From: Bacillota bacterium
Lineage (GTDB): Bacteria; Bacillota_B; Desulfitobacteriia; Desulfitobacteriales; Desulfitobacteriaceae
Assembly: GCA_021779415.1 (NCBI GenBank)
Contig: JAJYAS010000022.1
Span: forward strand, 1-13,651
Direction of reading: 5' to 3'
Length of the DNA stretch: 13,651 bases
Position numbers and translations under genes: made by a program. Below the pieces are notes generated by a model. That model was not told the DNA's origin. It saw only the letters and a program-made list of their open reading frames with translations, and made no database searches. Shown one piece after another: positions 1 to 7,573 of the stretch. The stretch's first letter is position 1; each line of letters starts with the position of its first letter.

Positions 1-135
1 CATCTTTTTCCAAGTTTCCATAGGAAACTCATGGCTTTTGTCAATTTTCTCTGCTAAAGGTGCAACTTGGCTTTTGGCAAATTTCCTCACCATGTCTCTG
101 ACCATAAGGGTTTCGTCACTTAGTTTAAAATCCAT
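1..135 (-). CDS. acyl-CoA dehydrogenase, N-terminal fragment (continues beyond window)
   Basis: Only the first 45 residues lie in the window; the gene runs off the left edge with no stop. The visible part starts MDFKLSDETLMVRDMVRKFA and continues through VAPLAEKIDKSHEFP, the typical first helices of the acyl-CoA dehydrogenase N-terminal domain. By family knowledge these flavoproteins oxidise an acyl-CoA to the enoyl-CoA and pass electrons to electron-transferring flavoprotein. The start is ATG at 133-135, with GGAG-type purine bases (GGGAGTGGAG) about 5 bases upstream. It lies 126 bases downstream of the thiolase gene on the same strand, which fits a butyryl-CoA or short-chain acyl-CoA dehydrogenase of the same operon. 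The chain-length preference cannot be read from this fragment. Confidence 0.88.
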   Translation of the reverse strand, partial: MDFKLSDETLMVRDMVRKFAKSQVAPLAEKIDKSHEFPMETWKKM

Positions 136-203
136 AAAACTCCACTCCCATCCTTCTACTTTTATATAATAAATTTTGCTGTTAGCTCTAATTTGGGTAA
201 AGA

Positions 204-232
204 CTATTGCACGTTTGCAGCATTTGCAATAG
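204..232. repeat. short inverted repeat between thiolase and acyl-CoA dehydrogenase genes
   Basis: CTATTGC at 204-210 is matched by its complement GCAATAG at 226-232 around a 15-base spacer. It lies in the 126-base gap between two genes of the same operon. There is no T-run, so it is not a classical terminator. It could be a weak processing or attenuation hairpin, or chance. Confidence 0.3.
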
Positions 233-261
233 ATGCATTTCGCAGTGAAATCGAACTACGC

Positions 262-1620
262 TTAGTCAGCATCGACACGAATAAGCATTGCATCGCCCTG
301 GGCATGCCCAGCACAGATTCCGCACACTCCATAACCACCGCCACGACGTTTTAGTTCATAAGCCAACGTCATAACAATTCTAGCTCCAGTTGCTCCGATA
401 GGGTGACCATAAGCAATTGCGCCACCGTTAACATTGACCTTCTCAAACATCTGCTCCTTAGTCATACCCAGAATGCTGCGGGCGCTAACGAGTGCCACAG
501 CCGCGAACGCTTCGTTGATCTCAATGAGTTTAACATCGTCCAGCGTCATATTGTTTTGCTCTAGAACCTTCTTAATGGAAAGACCAGGAACTGTCGCAAT
601 ATCTTTCGTGGGTTGTGATACTTCCGCATAGTCAACTATGGTGAAAAGAGGTTTTACACGCAGCTCATCAGCCTTAGCGCGACTCATAAGCAGGCAAACA
701 TCACCGCCGTCATTGGTACCCGGCGCGTTACCAGCGGTTACACTACCAGGTTTTCCGGTGACGGAACTGACATGATTAAACACCGGACCAAGTTTGGCCA
801 GGCCTTCGATCGTGGAATTAGCACGGGGCCCTTCATCCTTTTCCAGGATTTCTTTGCCTCTTTTTATTGCAACCGGAAAGAGTTCGTTGTCAAGTTTTCC
901 AGCAGCCATGGCATCTGAGGCAGCCAACTGAGAATGTAGAGCCCATTCATCTTGTTCTTCACGGGTGTAACCAAATTCATCAGCCACTTCAGACCCATGA
1001 ATGGCCATGTGACGATTATAGATAGCATCCCAAAGTCCATCTTTTACCATTAGGTCTTCACAGTCAGCATTTAGAAAGCCCATTTTCTTCCCTCGTCTCA
1101 TATCAGGAAGTGCAAAGGGTATGTTGCTCATACTCTCCTGACCACCGGCTATAACTATCTCGGCTCTTCCTAGGGCAATCATCTGAGCACCCAGATCAAT
1201 TGTTTTAACTCCGGAGGAACAAACCTTATTAACCGTAATGGAAGGCACATGTTCAGGTAGTCCTGCCAGAAGAGTAGCCTGACGGCTTGGAACTTGACCG
1301 CTACCAGCTTGCACCACGTGGCCCATAATGACATAGTCAACATCGCCAGGAGCGACCTTGCCCTCGGTTCTGCGTATCACTTCTTTAATTGCCAAAGCTC
1401 CTAATTGGGCAGCATCATACTCTACTAACGCACCAAGGGATTTACCATAGGGAGTTCGACAGGCTTCTACGCAAACTACTTCACGTTGTCTGGCATAGGT
1501 GTTAGAGATTTTCCTGCCCATGGTTGAATAATCAGGCTTTCTTTCTCCGTAAGCACTGATTTTCGCATCCTTGTAATAGGTTTTTCTTGTAAGTTCAAGT
1601 TTTTGTGTTACTTTGGACAT
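262..1620 (-). CDS. acetyl-CoA acetyltransferase (thiolase) with N-terminal extension
   Basis: The product is 452 residues. Thiolases join two acetyl-CoA to acetoacetyl-CoA or cleave 3-ketoacyl-CoA. The nucleophilic cysteine is Cys134 in NKVCSSGVK; NEAFAA is at 369-374; the active-site histidine is His406 in GGAIAYGHPIGATGAR; the second catalytic cysteine is Cys436 in GVCGICAGHAQGDA. The loop after Cys436 differs from the usual CIGGGMG. The thiolase core begins near residue 46 (REVVCVEACRTP), so about 45 basic residues precede it, while usual family length is 390-400. I chose ATG at 1618-1620 because GAGGAGG lies 9 bases upstream; an in-frame TTG at 1638 overlaps that ribosome site and is unlikely to be the start. 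The gene follows the dehydrogenase gene by 24 bases, so the two are surely co-transcribed. Degradative versus synthetic direction cannot be decided. Confidence 0.93.
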   Translation of the reverse strand: MSKVTQKLELTRKTYYKDAKISAYGERKPDYSTMGRKISNTYARQREVVCVEACRTPYGKSLGALVEYDAAQLGALAIKEVIRRTEGKVAPGDVDYVIMGHVVQAGSGQVPSRQATLLAGLPEHVPSITVNKVCSSGVKTIDLGAQMIALGRAEIVIAGGQESMSNIPFALPDMRRGKKMGFLNADCEDLMVKDGLWDAIYNRHMAIHGSEVADEFGYTREEQDEWALHSQLAASDAMAAGKLDNELFPVAIKRGKEILEKDEGPRANSTIEGLAKLGPVFNHVSSVTGKPGSVTAGNAPGTNDGGDVCLLMSRAKADELRVKPLFTIVDYAEVSQPTKDIATVPGLSIKKVLEQNNMTLDDVKLIEINEAFAAVALVSARSILGMTKEQMFEKVNVNGGAIAYGHPIGATGARIVMTLAYELKRRGGGYGVCGICAGHAQGDAMLIRVDAD

Positions 1621-1644
1621 ATGATATTTCCTCCTCAATTGAAT

Positions 1645-2490
1645 TTATGCTTCGTATTTATAAAAACCGCGACCGGATTTCCTGCCGTACCAACCCGCTT
1701 TAACATATTTTCGGAGTAACGGGCAGGGGCGATATTTATCGCCTAATCCTTCATGAAGGACTTCAGCGATAGATAGAACAGTGTCTAGTCCAATTAAATC
1801 TGCTAACGCTAACGGTCCCATTGGGTGATTCATGCCCAATTTCATAACATTGTCAATGGCTTCGACCGAGGCGATTCCTTCATAAAGGGTATAGACGGCT
1901 TCGTTAATCATGGGGATTAGGACCCGGTTCGCCACAAATCCAGGGGCATCATTGACTTCCACTGGCGTCTTTCCCATTTCGAGGCTAAGGGTTTCAATTG
2001 TTCTATAAACTTCGTCACTGGTGGCCAAACCACGAATAACTTCAACGAGCTTCATTACAGGAACGGGATTCATAAAGTGCATCCCAATGACTCGATCCGG
2101 TCGTTTAGTAAAAGCAGCAATCTCGGTAATGGGTAAGGAAGACGTATTAGTCGAAAGAATCGTATGTTCTGGACAAATGACATCAAGTTGCGAGAAAATT
2201 TGAGCCTTAACCGTCATATTTTCAACCGCAGCCTCAATAACCAAGTCTGCTGAAACAGCGTCCTGTAAGGAGATTGATCGTGTAATGCGCGCTAAAGTAG
2301 CTTCCATATCAGTCGCATTAAGCTTCCCCTTTTCAACACTGCGACGGAGGTTTTTCTCAATGATGCCAAGACCGCGAGTTACAAATTCTTCTTTAATGTC
2401 GTTTAGGATGACTGAGTAGCCCGCTTGGGCAGCAACCTGGGCGATTCCACCACCCATCTGCCCTGCCCCAATAACCATTATTGTCTTCAT
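1645..2490 (-). CDS. hbd: 3-hydroxybutyryl-CoA dehydrogenase
   Basis: The 281-residue product matches the usual length of bacterial short-chain 3-hydroxyacyl-CoA dehydrogenases, which interconvert acetoacetyl-CoA and 3-hydroxybutyryl-CoA with NAD(P)H. The Rossmann motif [11 protein letters not shown] is at 8-18. The catalytic His138 (GMHFMNPVP) and Glu150 (KLVEV) are 12 residues apart as in the family, with Ser117 and Asn188 (FVANRV) at the expected substrate-binding positions. The C-terminal helical domain carries [18 protein letters not shown] (219-236). I chose ATG at 2488-2490, preceded by GGAGG at 8 bases. An in-frame ATG at 2505 overlaps that ribosome site and is rejected. It is the first gene of an operon with thiolase and acyl-CoA dehydrogenase, about 100 bases downstream of the predicted sigma-54 start point. 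Confidence 0.95.
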   Translation of the reverse strand: MKTIMVIGAGQMGGGIAQVAAQAGYSVILNDIKEEFVTRGLGIIEKNLRRSVEKGKLNATDMEATLARITRSISLQDAVSADLVIEAAVENMTVKAQIFSQLDVICPEHTILSTNTSSLPITEIAAFTKRPDRVIGMHFMNPVPVMKLVEVIRGLATSDEVYRTIETLSLEMGKTPVEVNDAPGFVANRVLIPMINEAVYTLYEGIASVEAIDNVMKLGMNHPMGPLALADLIGLDTVLSIAEVLHEGLGDKYRPCPLLRKYVKAGWYGRKSGRGFYKYEA

Positions 2491-2600
2491 AACTAACTCC
2501 TCCATTTTCTTTGGAATCGCATACCGAACGCATCGAATTTAACACCTATAAATCATTCGACCCACGATATTCCCCTATTTCCGAATCCTATGAATTATCT

Positions 2601-2616
2601 TGCAATTTACATGCCA
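2601..2616 (-). promoter_or_regulatory. sigma-54 (-24/-12) promoter of the hbd-thiolase operon
   Basis: Read on the minus strand the site is TGGCATGTAAATTGCA. The GG and GC doublets are exactly 12 bases apart, as the family consensus TGGCAC-N5-TTGCW requires, with one change (C to T) in the -24 block. The expected transcription start is near 2590, leaving about 100 bases of leader before the hbd ATG. The gene next door encodes a sigma-54 activator with an intact GAFTGA loop, which strongly supports the call. Confidence 0.8.
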
Positions 2617-2654
2617 AAGAGCAATCCCTTTGATTGGCGCAATGGCTATAAATA

Positions 2655-2707
2655 AGCGTCCCGGAAGCGGACACATTTGTTCAAAATGTGTCCGCTTCCG
2701 GGACGCT
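2655..2707. repeat. perfect 24-bp inverted repeat; possible terminator and/or activator site
   Basis: The left arm 2655-2678 and right arm 2684-2707 are perfectly complementary around a 5-base loop (GTTCA). The arms are GC-rich and each contains an imperfect dyad GTCC-N7-GGAC. On the minus strand the hairpin starts 3 bases after the stop codon of the activator gene and is followed by TTATTTATA, a weak U-rich tail, so it may end that transcript. Its centre is about 90 bases upstream of the predicted sigma-54 start, the usual distance for an enhancer site. A REP-like dispersed repeat is also possible. Confidence 0.7.
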
Positions 2708-2710
2708 AAC

Positions 2711-4801
2711 TTAATCTTTCAGATCATATTTATCTAGTTTATCATAAAGTCTCGACCTACTAAGGTTTAGAAGTTTTGCGGCTTTTGTTTTGTTGCCTCC
2801 AGCCTTTTCAAGGGCTACAACAATCATGTTCCGTTCTATGCGACCAATCTTGTCCTGATGGCGAATCGTTCCGGTAATTACCTGGCTTTCAGAAGAGCTG
2901 TTGCTAAGTATTTGACTTGGTAAGTGATTTAACTGGATCAAACCACTGCGAGTATAGTTTACTGCCCTCTCCACGACATTTTCTAATTCACGTATATTTC
3001 CTGGCCATGAGTAGTTCAGCAAGGTCTGCATGGCATCATCGGCAATGCCCATGACGTTACCTTTAAGAATATGATTAAATTTAGATATGAAAAAATGGGT
3101 TAGTGGTTCTATATCCTCAGCGCGCTCCAGCAGCGGCGGTAAGTGCAAATTGATGACGTTTAACCTATAATAAAGATCCGCTCGGAACTCTCCTTCAGAA
3201 ATAGCTTTATTGAGGTTTTTATTGGTTGCTGCTATAATGCGGACATTTACTTTAATGCTTTTTGTACTCCCTAAACGTTCGAATTCACGGTCTTGTAACA
3301 CCCGTAATAACTTGGATTGTAGAGCTAGGGGCATATCCCCGATTTCATCTAAAAAGAGCGTTCCACCATCGGCCAGCTCTAAGCGACCCGGTTTACCGGC
3401 CTTTGCCGCACCAGTAAACGCGCCTCCAACGTAGCCAAACATTTCCGCTTCTATTAGGTTTTCTGGAATAGCGGCACAGTTTACTTTAATAAATGGTTCT
3501 TTGCATCTGTCACTACAGAGATGGACAGCGTGGGCTACTCCCTCTTTTCCAGTGCCGCTTTCCCCGGTAATTAAGACGGTTGAACTACTTAAGGCAACAA
3601 TCGATATCTCTTCCTTTAGTTTTTTCATTTCAGTACTTTCGGCAACAATGCCTTTCATAATATCTTGAGCAGTTTTGTTTTTTTGTAATTCTTCTTGGAA
3701 AAACGTCACTTTATTTTCTAAGAATCGTAGTTTTTCGATTAATTCCTGGACTTCGGCAAGTTGGGGAAATACTGCTTTCCCTACTGCGCCAACTACCTTC
3801 CCTTCTTTTATTATGGGCATCCGGGAAACAATTAAGGGCTTGCCCTGTATTGTCAGGACATCACTCGTTTCCGAAACACCAGAACTGGCCACAATGTGTA
3901 ACCTGCTTGTCTTCATGATGTCAGTAATATGTTTTCCAATAACTTCTTCAGGACGCAAAGCTAAAAATTCCGACATCGCTTGGTTAACAAGAGTAGTATT
4001 TCCTCTTTCATCCACCACTATGATGCCGTCATGGATGATATTAAGAACAGTATCGAAGGTCTTGTTTAAAGCTTTAACTGTTTCTAACTCTCTGGCGGCT
4101 TGCTCCAAGTCTGTAAGGTCTTGAAAGATGACAATTCCTCCAGCGATGTTCCCTCCAATGTTTAAGGGAGTAATATTTACGACCATTGTAATGTTGCGGT
4201 GCCTGTACTTTAGCCCTATCTTAACTTCCCCATGAATTAGTGCCGGGTTTAAGTCTAAATTAGGCAATAACTCTTTAAAGGATTGGCCAAGGGAGGTATC
4301 CACCTTCAAGCCTAGAATTCGGCTTGCCCCTATATTAACATGAGTTACCATACCTTGGCTGTCAACGGCAATCACACCGTTGTGCATGGAGTCTAAAATA
4401 GCCTTCAGCTGCACGTTCAGGAGTTCGGAGTGTCTAAATAACGTCATAACCATGTTCGATTTGCATAACAGACCGAGAACTTTTCCCTTCCTGTTTACAA
4501 CCGGGACCGACCCGACCGGACTAACTTTTACGAAATCGGCTAACTGATCGTCTGAGAGATCGTCTGAAATACTGATCACTTCTTTTATTAGGTAGGGATC
4601 AATTATGTCTTTGTAGGTTGCACCGTCTAGGATTGCCCGATAAAGGCTACTCCTGCTAAAGACACTCAATAGTCCGCCTTCCCCATCTAACACCGGGATA
4701 ATGGCAATCTTTAGATCCATGAAAATGCTCACAGCTCTAGCAATAGTGTCGCCGAGGCTCAAATATGAAATTCTAGTATTGGTACCTTCTTGAAGGAGCA
4801 T
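2711..4801 (-). CDS. sigma-54-dependent transcriptional activator, CBS-PAS-PAS-AAA+-Fis
   Basis: The 696-residue cytoplasmic regulator drives open-complex formation by sigma-54 RNA polymerase. A pair of CBS-like motifs spans about 1-120, a likely adenine-nucleotide sensor by family knowledge. PAS domains follow at about 130-232 (AILDSMHNGVIAVDSQG) and 250-345 (VLNIIHDGIIVVDERG). A short coiled linker (350-380) leads to the AAA+ domain: Walker A GESGTGKE 413-420, sigma-54 contact loop GAFTGA 460-465, Walker B LFLDEIGD 482-489, WPGNIREL 599-606. The C-terminal Fis-type helix-turn-helix is at 664-692 (GGNKTKAAKLLNLSRSRLYDKL). There is no receiver domain, so a ligand or redox state rather than a phosphorelay is the probable signal. 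The start ATG follows GGGAGTG by 7 bases. It lies directly upstream of the hbd operon and its sigma-54 promoter, which it most likely controls. Confidence 0.94.
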   Translation of the reverse strand: MLLQEGTNTRISYLSLGDTIARAVSIFMDLKIAIIPVLDGEGGLLSVFSRSSLYRAILDGATYKDIIDPYLIKEVISISDDLSDDQLADFVKVSPVGSVPVVNRKGKVLGLLCKSNMVMTLFRHSELLNVQLKAILDSMHNGVIAVDSQGMVTHVNIGASRILGLKVDTSLGQSFKELLPNLDLNPALIHGEVKIGLKYRHRNITMVVNITPLNIGGNIAGGIVIFQDLTDLEQAARELETVKALNKTFDTVLNIIHDGIIVVDERGNTTLVNQAMSEFLALRPEEVIGKHITDIMKTSRLHIVASSGVSETSDVLTIQGKPLIVSRMPIIKEGKVVGAVGKAVFPQLAEVQELIEKLRFLENKVTFFQEELQKNKTAQDIMKGIVAESTEMKKLKEEISIVALSSSTVLITGESGTGKEGVAHAVHLCSDRCKEPFIKVNCAAIPENLIEAEMFGYVGGAFTGAAKAGKPGRLELADGGTLFLDEIGDMPLALQSKLLRVLQDREFERLGSTKSIKVNVRIIAATNKNLNKAISEGEFRADLYYRLNVINLHLPPLLERAEDIEPLTHFFISKFNHILKGNVMGIADDAMQTLLNYSWPGNIRELENVVERAVNYTRSGLIQLNHLPSQILSNSSSESQVITGTIRHQDKIGRIERNMIVVALEKAGGNKTKAAKLLNLSRSRLYDKLDKYDLKD

Positions 4802-4969
4802 ATTTATTCACTCCCTAATTTGTTATTGCTGTTCTATTTGATATTGTGCAACGAAAATTTATTCGTATTTTCTTACTATTCTTCGTTATCAACCTATTTC
4901 CTGCCTAAATCATTAAGTAAGCTAAGACTTAGAATTAACGATCAAAGTTCTGATTCCGACAATGTCAAT

Positions 4970-5008
4970 TACAAAAGAGCTGGGATTGGATTACCCCGCT
5001 CTTTTGTA
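4970..5008 (-). terminator. rho-independent terminator of the HD-domain gene
   Basis: Arms TACAAAAGAGC (4970-4980) and GCTCTTTTGTA (4998-5008) pair over 11 bp; after one mismatch, three further G-C pairs close the loop. On the minus strand the hairpin begins immediately after the stop codon of the HD-domain gene, and its 3' arm carries CTCTTTTGTAATT, a U-rich end. This separates the HD gene from the activator gene downstream. Confidence 0.75.
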
Positions 5009-5632
5009 TCACCCGTTCTTTAAATAATTATGGCATTTTTCTAAGAAAGTTATGATACCTTTTTCCTCTACCAACTTTTTATCAAGGGTCATATTTCCTC
5101 GTCCTAAGCGATCACATAACCCAAGAAGTGCTACCTCGTCGAGGGAAACCTCAGATGCCATTCTTCGAATATCTGCAAATGGTAATCCCTTTGTAACAAA
5201 GAGTATTTGCATATGCCATCTTACCAGTTTCGAAACTTGGTTTATGAATTCGTCGTCACAGTTGAATTCTTTAAGAAATTCACCAGAAAGCCTCTCTCCC
5301 AATTTATCATGGTCATATGAAGTTATTCTCCCCTTTGTTATCGTCGTTGTGGATGCTTTACCCAAATCATGGAGCAAAGCAGACCACATAAGCACCTTTG
5401 GATTTTGGCTAAGATGTTTCCTTTCCCCTGCATTATCTAGAACTAGCATGGTATGTTTCCAAACACTACCTTCTGGGTGATGCTTCGGAGATTGGGGTAC
5501 TTTCATTAAGTCACCCAGTAATGTGTAAGGGTATTTAACTTCGAATAGTCCTGTCTTGCTTAATTCGTTAAAGTAGTTTGAGGGTTTTTTGTCATTCATT
5601 AAATGATCATCGAATTCAATAAATGTTTGCAT
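5009..5632 (-). CDS. HD-domain metal-dependent phosphohydrolase
   Basis: The 207-residue protein has the HD superfamily pattern: His60 (VWKHTMLVLD), His88-Asp89 (ALLHDLGKAS), His108 (SYDHDKLG), His140 (LVRWHM) and Asp174 (LCDRLGRG), all candidate metal ligands. The block HPEGSVWKH through GKASTTT and SYDHDKLG resembles the HD domain attached to some tRNA nucleotidyltransferases. No nucleotidyltransferase domain is present, so it is a stand-alone hydrolase of a phosphate ester or nucleotide with unknown substrate. The ATG at 5630-5632 has GGAG 9 bases upstream. It appears monocistronic: a terminator follows the stop codon, and the gene upstream (ParA type) is divergent. No signal peptide or membrane segment is visible. 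Confidence 0.82.
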   Translation of the reverse strand: MQTFIEFDDHLMNDKKPSNYFNELSKTGLFEVKYPYTLLGDLMKVPQSPKHHPEGSVWKHTMLVLDNAGERKHLSQNPKVLMWSALLHDLGKASTTTITKGRITSYDHDKLGERLSGEFLKEFNCDDEFINQVSKLVRWHMQILFVTKGLPFADIRRMASEVSLDEVALLGLCDRLGRGNMTLDKKLVEEKGIITFLEKCHNYLKNG

Positions 5633-5803
5633 GTTAACTTACTCCAGTTTAAATAATATCTAATTCTATGCTTACCCAAATCTCCTTAATTTAATGCAAT
5701 TATGCCCACAATCATCCCTACGCCACTTAACCTAAGTATATACTCCCTTTACATATTATGGTAAAATAAACCTATAGATATTATACGAAGGGGTTGTTGT
5801 CAC

Positions 5804-6613
5804 TTGGCTAGACATACTAAAACTATAAATATTGTTAATAATGCTAAAACTGCACGAATCATTTCTGTTGCCTCACAGAAAGGTGGGGTTGGCAAGACGG
5901 CAACCGTCACAAACATGGCAGTAGGGTTAGTGAGTCTCGGATATAAGACAGCCATCATTGACATGGATGCACAAGGTCACATTGCATTTTCGTTTGGAAT
6001 CAAGAAGATTGACCTAAAGAAAACAATTTATGATGTATTAATTGGCGAAGCAAAAATGAGAGACATTAAGCAGAATGCATTTGGGGTGGATCTGTACTTA
6101 TCAAACAATTCTCTTGCTGATCTTAGCCCAAAAGTAATGGCTCATCTTAATACCAAGCAATTCCCCGCCCCCAAATACCTTTTGAAAAATGCAATCGGTC
6201 AGATAAAAACTCAATACGATTACATTCTAATTGACACTTCTCCGAGCAATGACATACCAACTATAAATTCCCTATTAGCCTCCACGGATATTATCATTCC
6301 TGCCTTACCGGAGGGATTATCCATTGACGGCATTTTCGACACAATTTTTCTAATCAAAAGAATTCAGGAACAAGGAGCTAAGGTAAATATTTTAGGGATA
6401 TTACCTACGATGGTCCAAGATCATACTAACCTTCATAATGTGATGCTCCAAGATCTACGGAAACGTTTTGCTGAAACCCCGGACATAAAGGTGTTTGACA
6501 CAGTAATCAAACGAGCCATACGGCATGGGTTAGCACAAACCCAGGGTGAACCTGATATTAAAAAAGCACCGGAGTATCTTTCTTTTGTAAAGGAAGTATT
6601 TGCTATAGCATAA
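5804..6613 (+). CDS. ParA/Soj-type ATPase, orphan
   Basis: The 269-residue protein is a deviant Walker-A ATPase. KGGVGKT at 26-32 includes the signature lysine Lys26, DMDAQG at 53-58 is the A' motif, and ILIDTSPS at 141-148 is the Walker B region, where chromosomal ParA usually has DCPPS. Family members position DNA or protein cargo by ATP-driven dimerisation on the nucleoid. No parB gene or obvious parS site is visible nearby, so the cargo is unknown. The start is TTG at 5804, with AAGGGG 10 bases upstream; no ATG or GTG occurs before the Walker motif, which supports it. About 18 residues precede the conserved fold. It may be a remnant of a plasmid or integrated element, or a chromosomal orphan. 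It is divergent from the HD gene and has no clear terminator downstream. Confidence 0.88.
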   Translation: MARHTKTINIVNNAKTARIISVASQKGGVGKTATVTNMAVGLVSLGYKTAIIDMDAQGHIAFSFGIKKIDLKKTIYDVLIGEAKMRDIKQNAFGVDLYLSNNSLADLSPKVMAHLNTKQFPAPKYLLKNAIGQIKTQYDYILIDTSPSNDIPTINSLLASTDIIIPALPEGLSIDGIFDTIFLIKRIQEQGAKVNILGILPTMVQDHTNLHNVMLQDLRKRFAETPDIKVFDTVIKRAIRHGLAQTQGEPDIKKAPEYLSFVKEVFAIA

Positions 6614-6697
6614 GTTACACCACAAAACATCTAGAGAATTTGGCTATCGCCATACCCCCCAGCAAAGGCAAAAAAAGCCTCCAGAAAATTCCTGAGA

Positions 6698-7423
6698 TTA
6701 GACCTTTCGACCCCTATATATCCCCGTCTTTAATTCGTTAATATATTCTTGCTTCTCTGGCATATCTGTTAACTCCGCCTGATAAATAGCCAATTCTATA
6801 TCATAGGGCACTCTAACAAGAGATATTGTAAAGGGCCATTTATTTTTATCATTTATTTTCCCTTCAATTATTCCATATGTAGCTTGGGGCATGTCAAGAG
6901 GATTGCCAACACTTCCTACATTAAAAAGAGTCTTCCCTTCGAAATGATCTATGTAAGCACCATGTATATCTCCATATCCAACCACATCTGCTTCCACCTT
7001 AAGAGAAGGCGTTGCTTCAAACAATTTTATCCGTTCACTCTGTTCTGTTGAAAGGTAAACTCTATGAAAAAGATCATTTGGGGAAGCATGACATAGCCTT
7101 AATAGCTTTCCGCTAATATAAAGTTCCTTATAGATTGGCAGCTCCTTCATATACTTCAGTCTCTCAACTCCCAGTCTACTCCGATGCCACATTAGAACTT
7201 CTTTCTCCTTTTGCTCTGTCAGATAATAATCCCAATTACCTTTAATAACCACTTCGCAATGTTCTTTGATTTTGTCTACCGTCTCTGCTGAACTAGGTCC
7301 TTTTCCAGCTAAATCTCCAAGACAAATTATTCTCTCAATGTTTCTTATTTTAATATCTTCTAATACAGCTTCTACTGCAGGCATATTTCCATGAATATCT
7401 GATATTACTGCAATTCTCTCCAT
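6698..7423 (-). CDS. metallophosphoesterase, YfcE/MJ0936-like
   Basis: The 241-residue calcineurin-like phosphoesterase has Asp9-x-His11 (SDIHGN), Gly-Asp37 (CLGDLAGKGP), Asn63 (GNWD) and His112 (LCHASP) as metal and catalytic ligands. The final motif, normally GHxH, reads GDIH at 151-154, so its first histidine is replaced by aspartate. The GNHD motif is GNWD, as in members with GNCD. These enzymes hydrolyse phosphodiesters or phosphomonoesters; the natural substrate is unknown. There is no signal sequence, so it is cytoplasmic. The ATG at 7421-7423 has AAGGAG 6 bases upstream. It is convergent with the parA gene and probably its own transcription unit. Activity is likely, because Asp can bind metal, but this is not certain. 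Confidence 0.87.
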   Translation of the reverse strand: MERIAVISDIHGNMPAVEAVLEDIKIRNIERIICLGDLAGKGPSSAETVDKIKEHCEVVIKGNWDYYLTEQKEKEVLMWHRSRLGVERLKYMKELPIYKELYISGKLLRLCHASPNDLFHRVYLSTEQSERIKLFEATPSLKVEADVVGYGDIHGAYIDHFEGKTLFNVGSVGNPLDMPQATYGIIEGKINDKNKWPFTISLVRVPYDIELAIYQAELTDMPEKQEYINELKTGIYRGRKV

Positions 7424-7542
7424 ATTGTCTCCTTACTTAATTTATATTAGCCACAAATACGAAAGAAACTTTATTCATCGCAATCGTTCTACCCACTACG
7501 TTTATCCTATACTTTACAACTTTTCAATCTGACAGAGAAGCG

Positions 7543-7568
7543 TTGACGGCATCTTCGACACAATTTTT
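7543..7568 (+). repeat. 26-bp near-copy of an internal parA segment (gene relic)
   Basis: TTGACGGCATCTTCGACACA plus AATTTTT-type bases at 7543-7568 match 6324-6349 inside the ParA gene, 25 of 26 bases. The one difference is at a third codon position and is silent (ATC versus ATT). Read in the parA frame it encodes VDGIFDTIF against IDGIFDTIF. The similarity stops on both sides. It looks like the last trace of a second parA-like gene or a recombination scar. Confidence 0.65.
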
Positions 7569-7573
7569 ACTCT

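Noticed and set aside
3675..4124. Plus-strand open frame of 149 codons inside the sigma-54 activator gene
   Set aside because: It lies opposite the PAS/linker coding region, whose protein is clearly real; composition is Ser/Thr/Phe-rich as expected for an antisense frame.
4790..5023. Plus-strand open frame of 77 codons between activator and HD genes
   Set aside because: It begins inside the activator gene on the other strand, and its end covers the HD-gene terminator; no ribosome site.
5690..5715. TGGGCATAATTGCAT (minus strand) as a second sigma-54 promoter ahead of the HD gene
   Set aside because: The GG-GC distance is about 9 bases instead of the required 12.
5748..5778. TTTACA and TATAGA as a sigma-A promoter for parA
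   Set aside because: The spacer is 19 bases and other choices fit no better, so no promoter is claimed.
6667..6679. GGC-A7-GCC hairpin after the parA stop codon as a terminator
   Set aside because: Only 3-4 base pairs and no T-run behind it on either strand; too weak to call.
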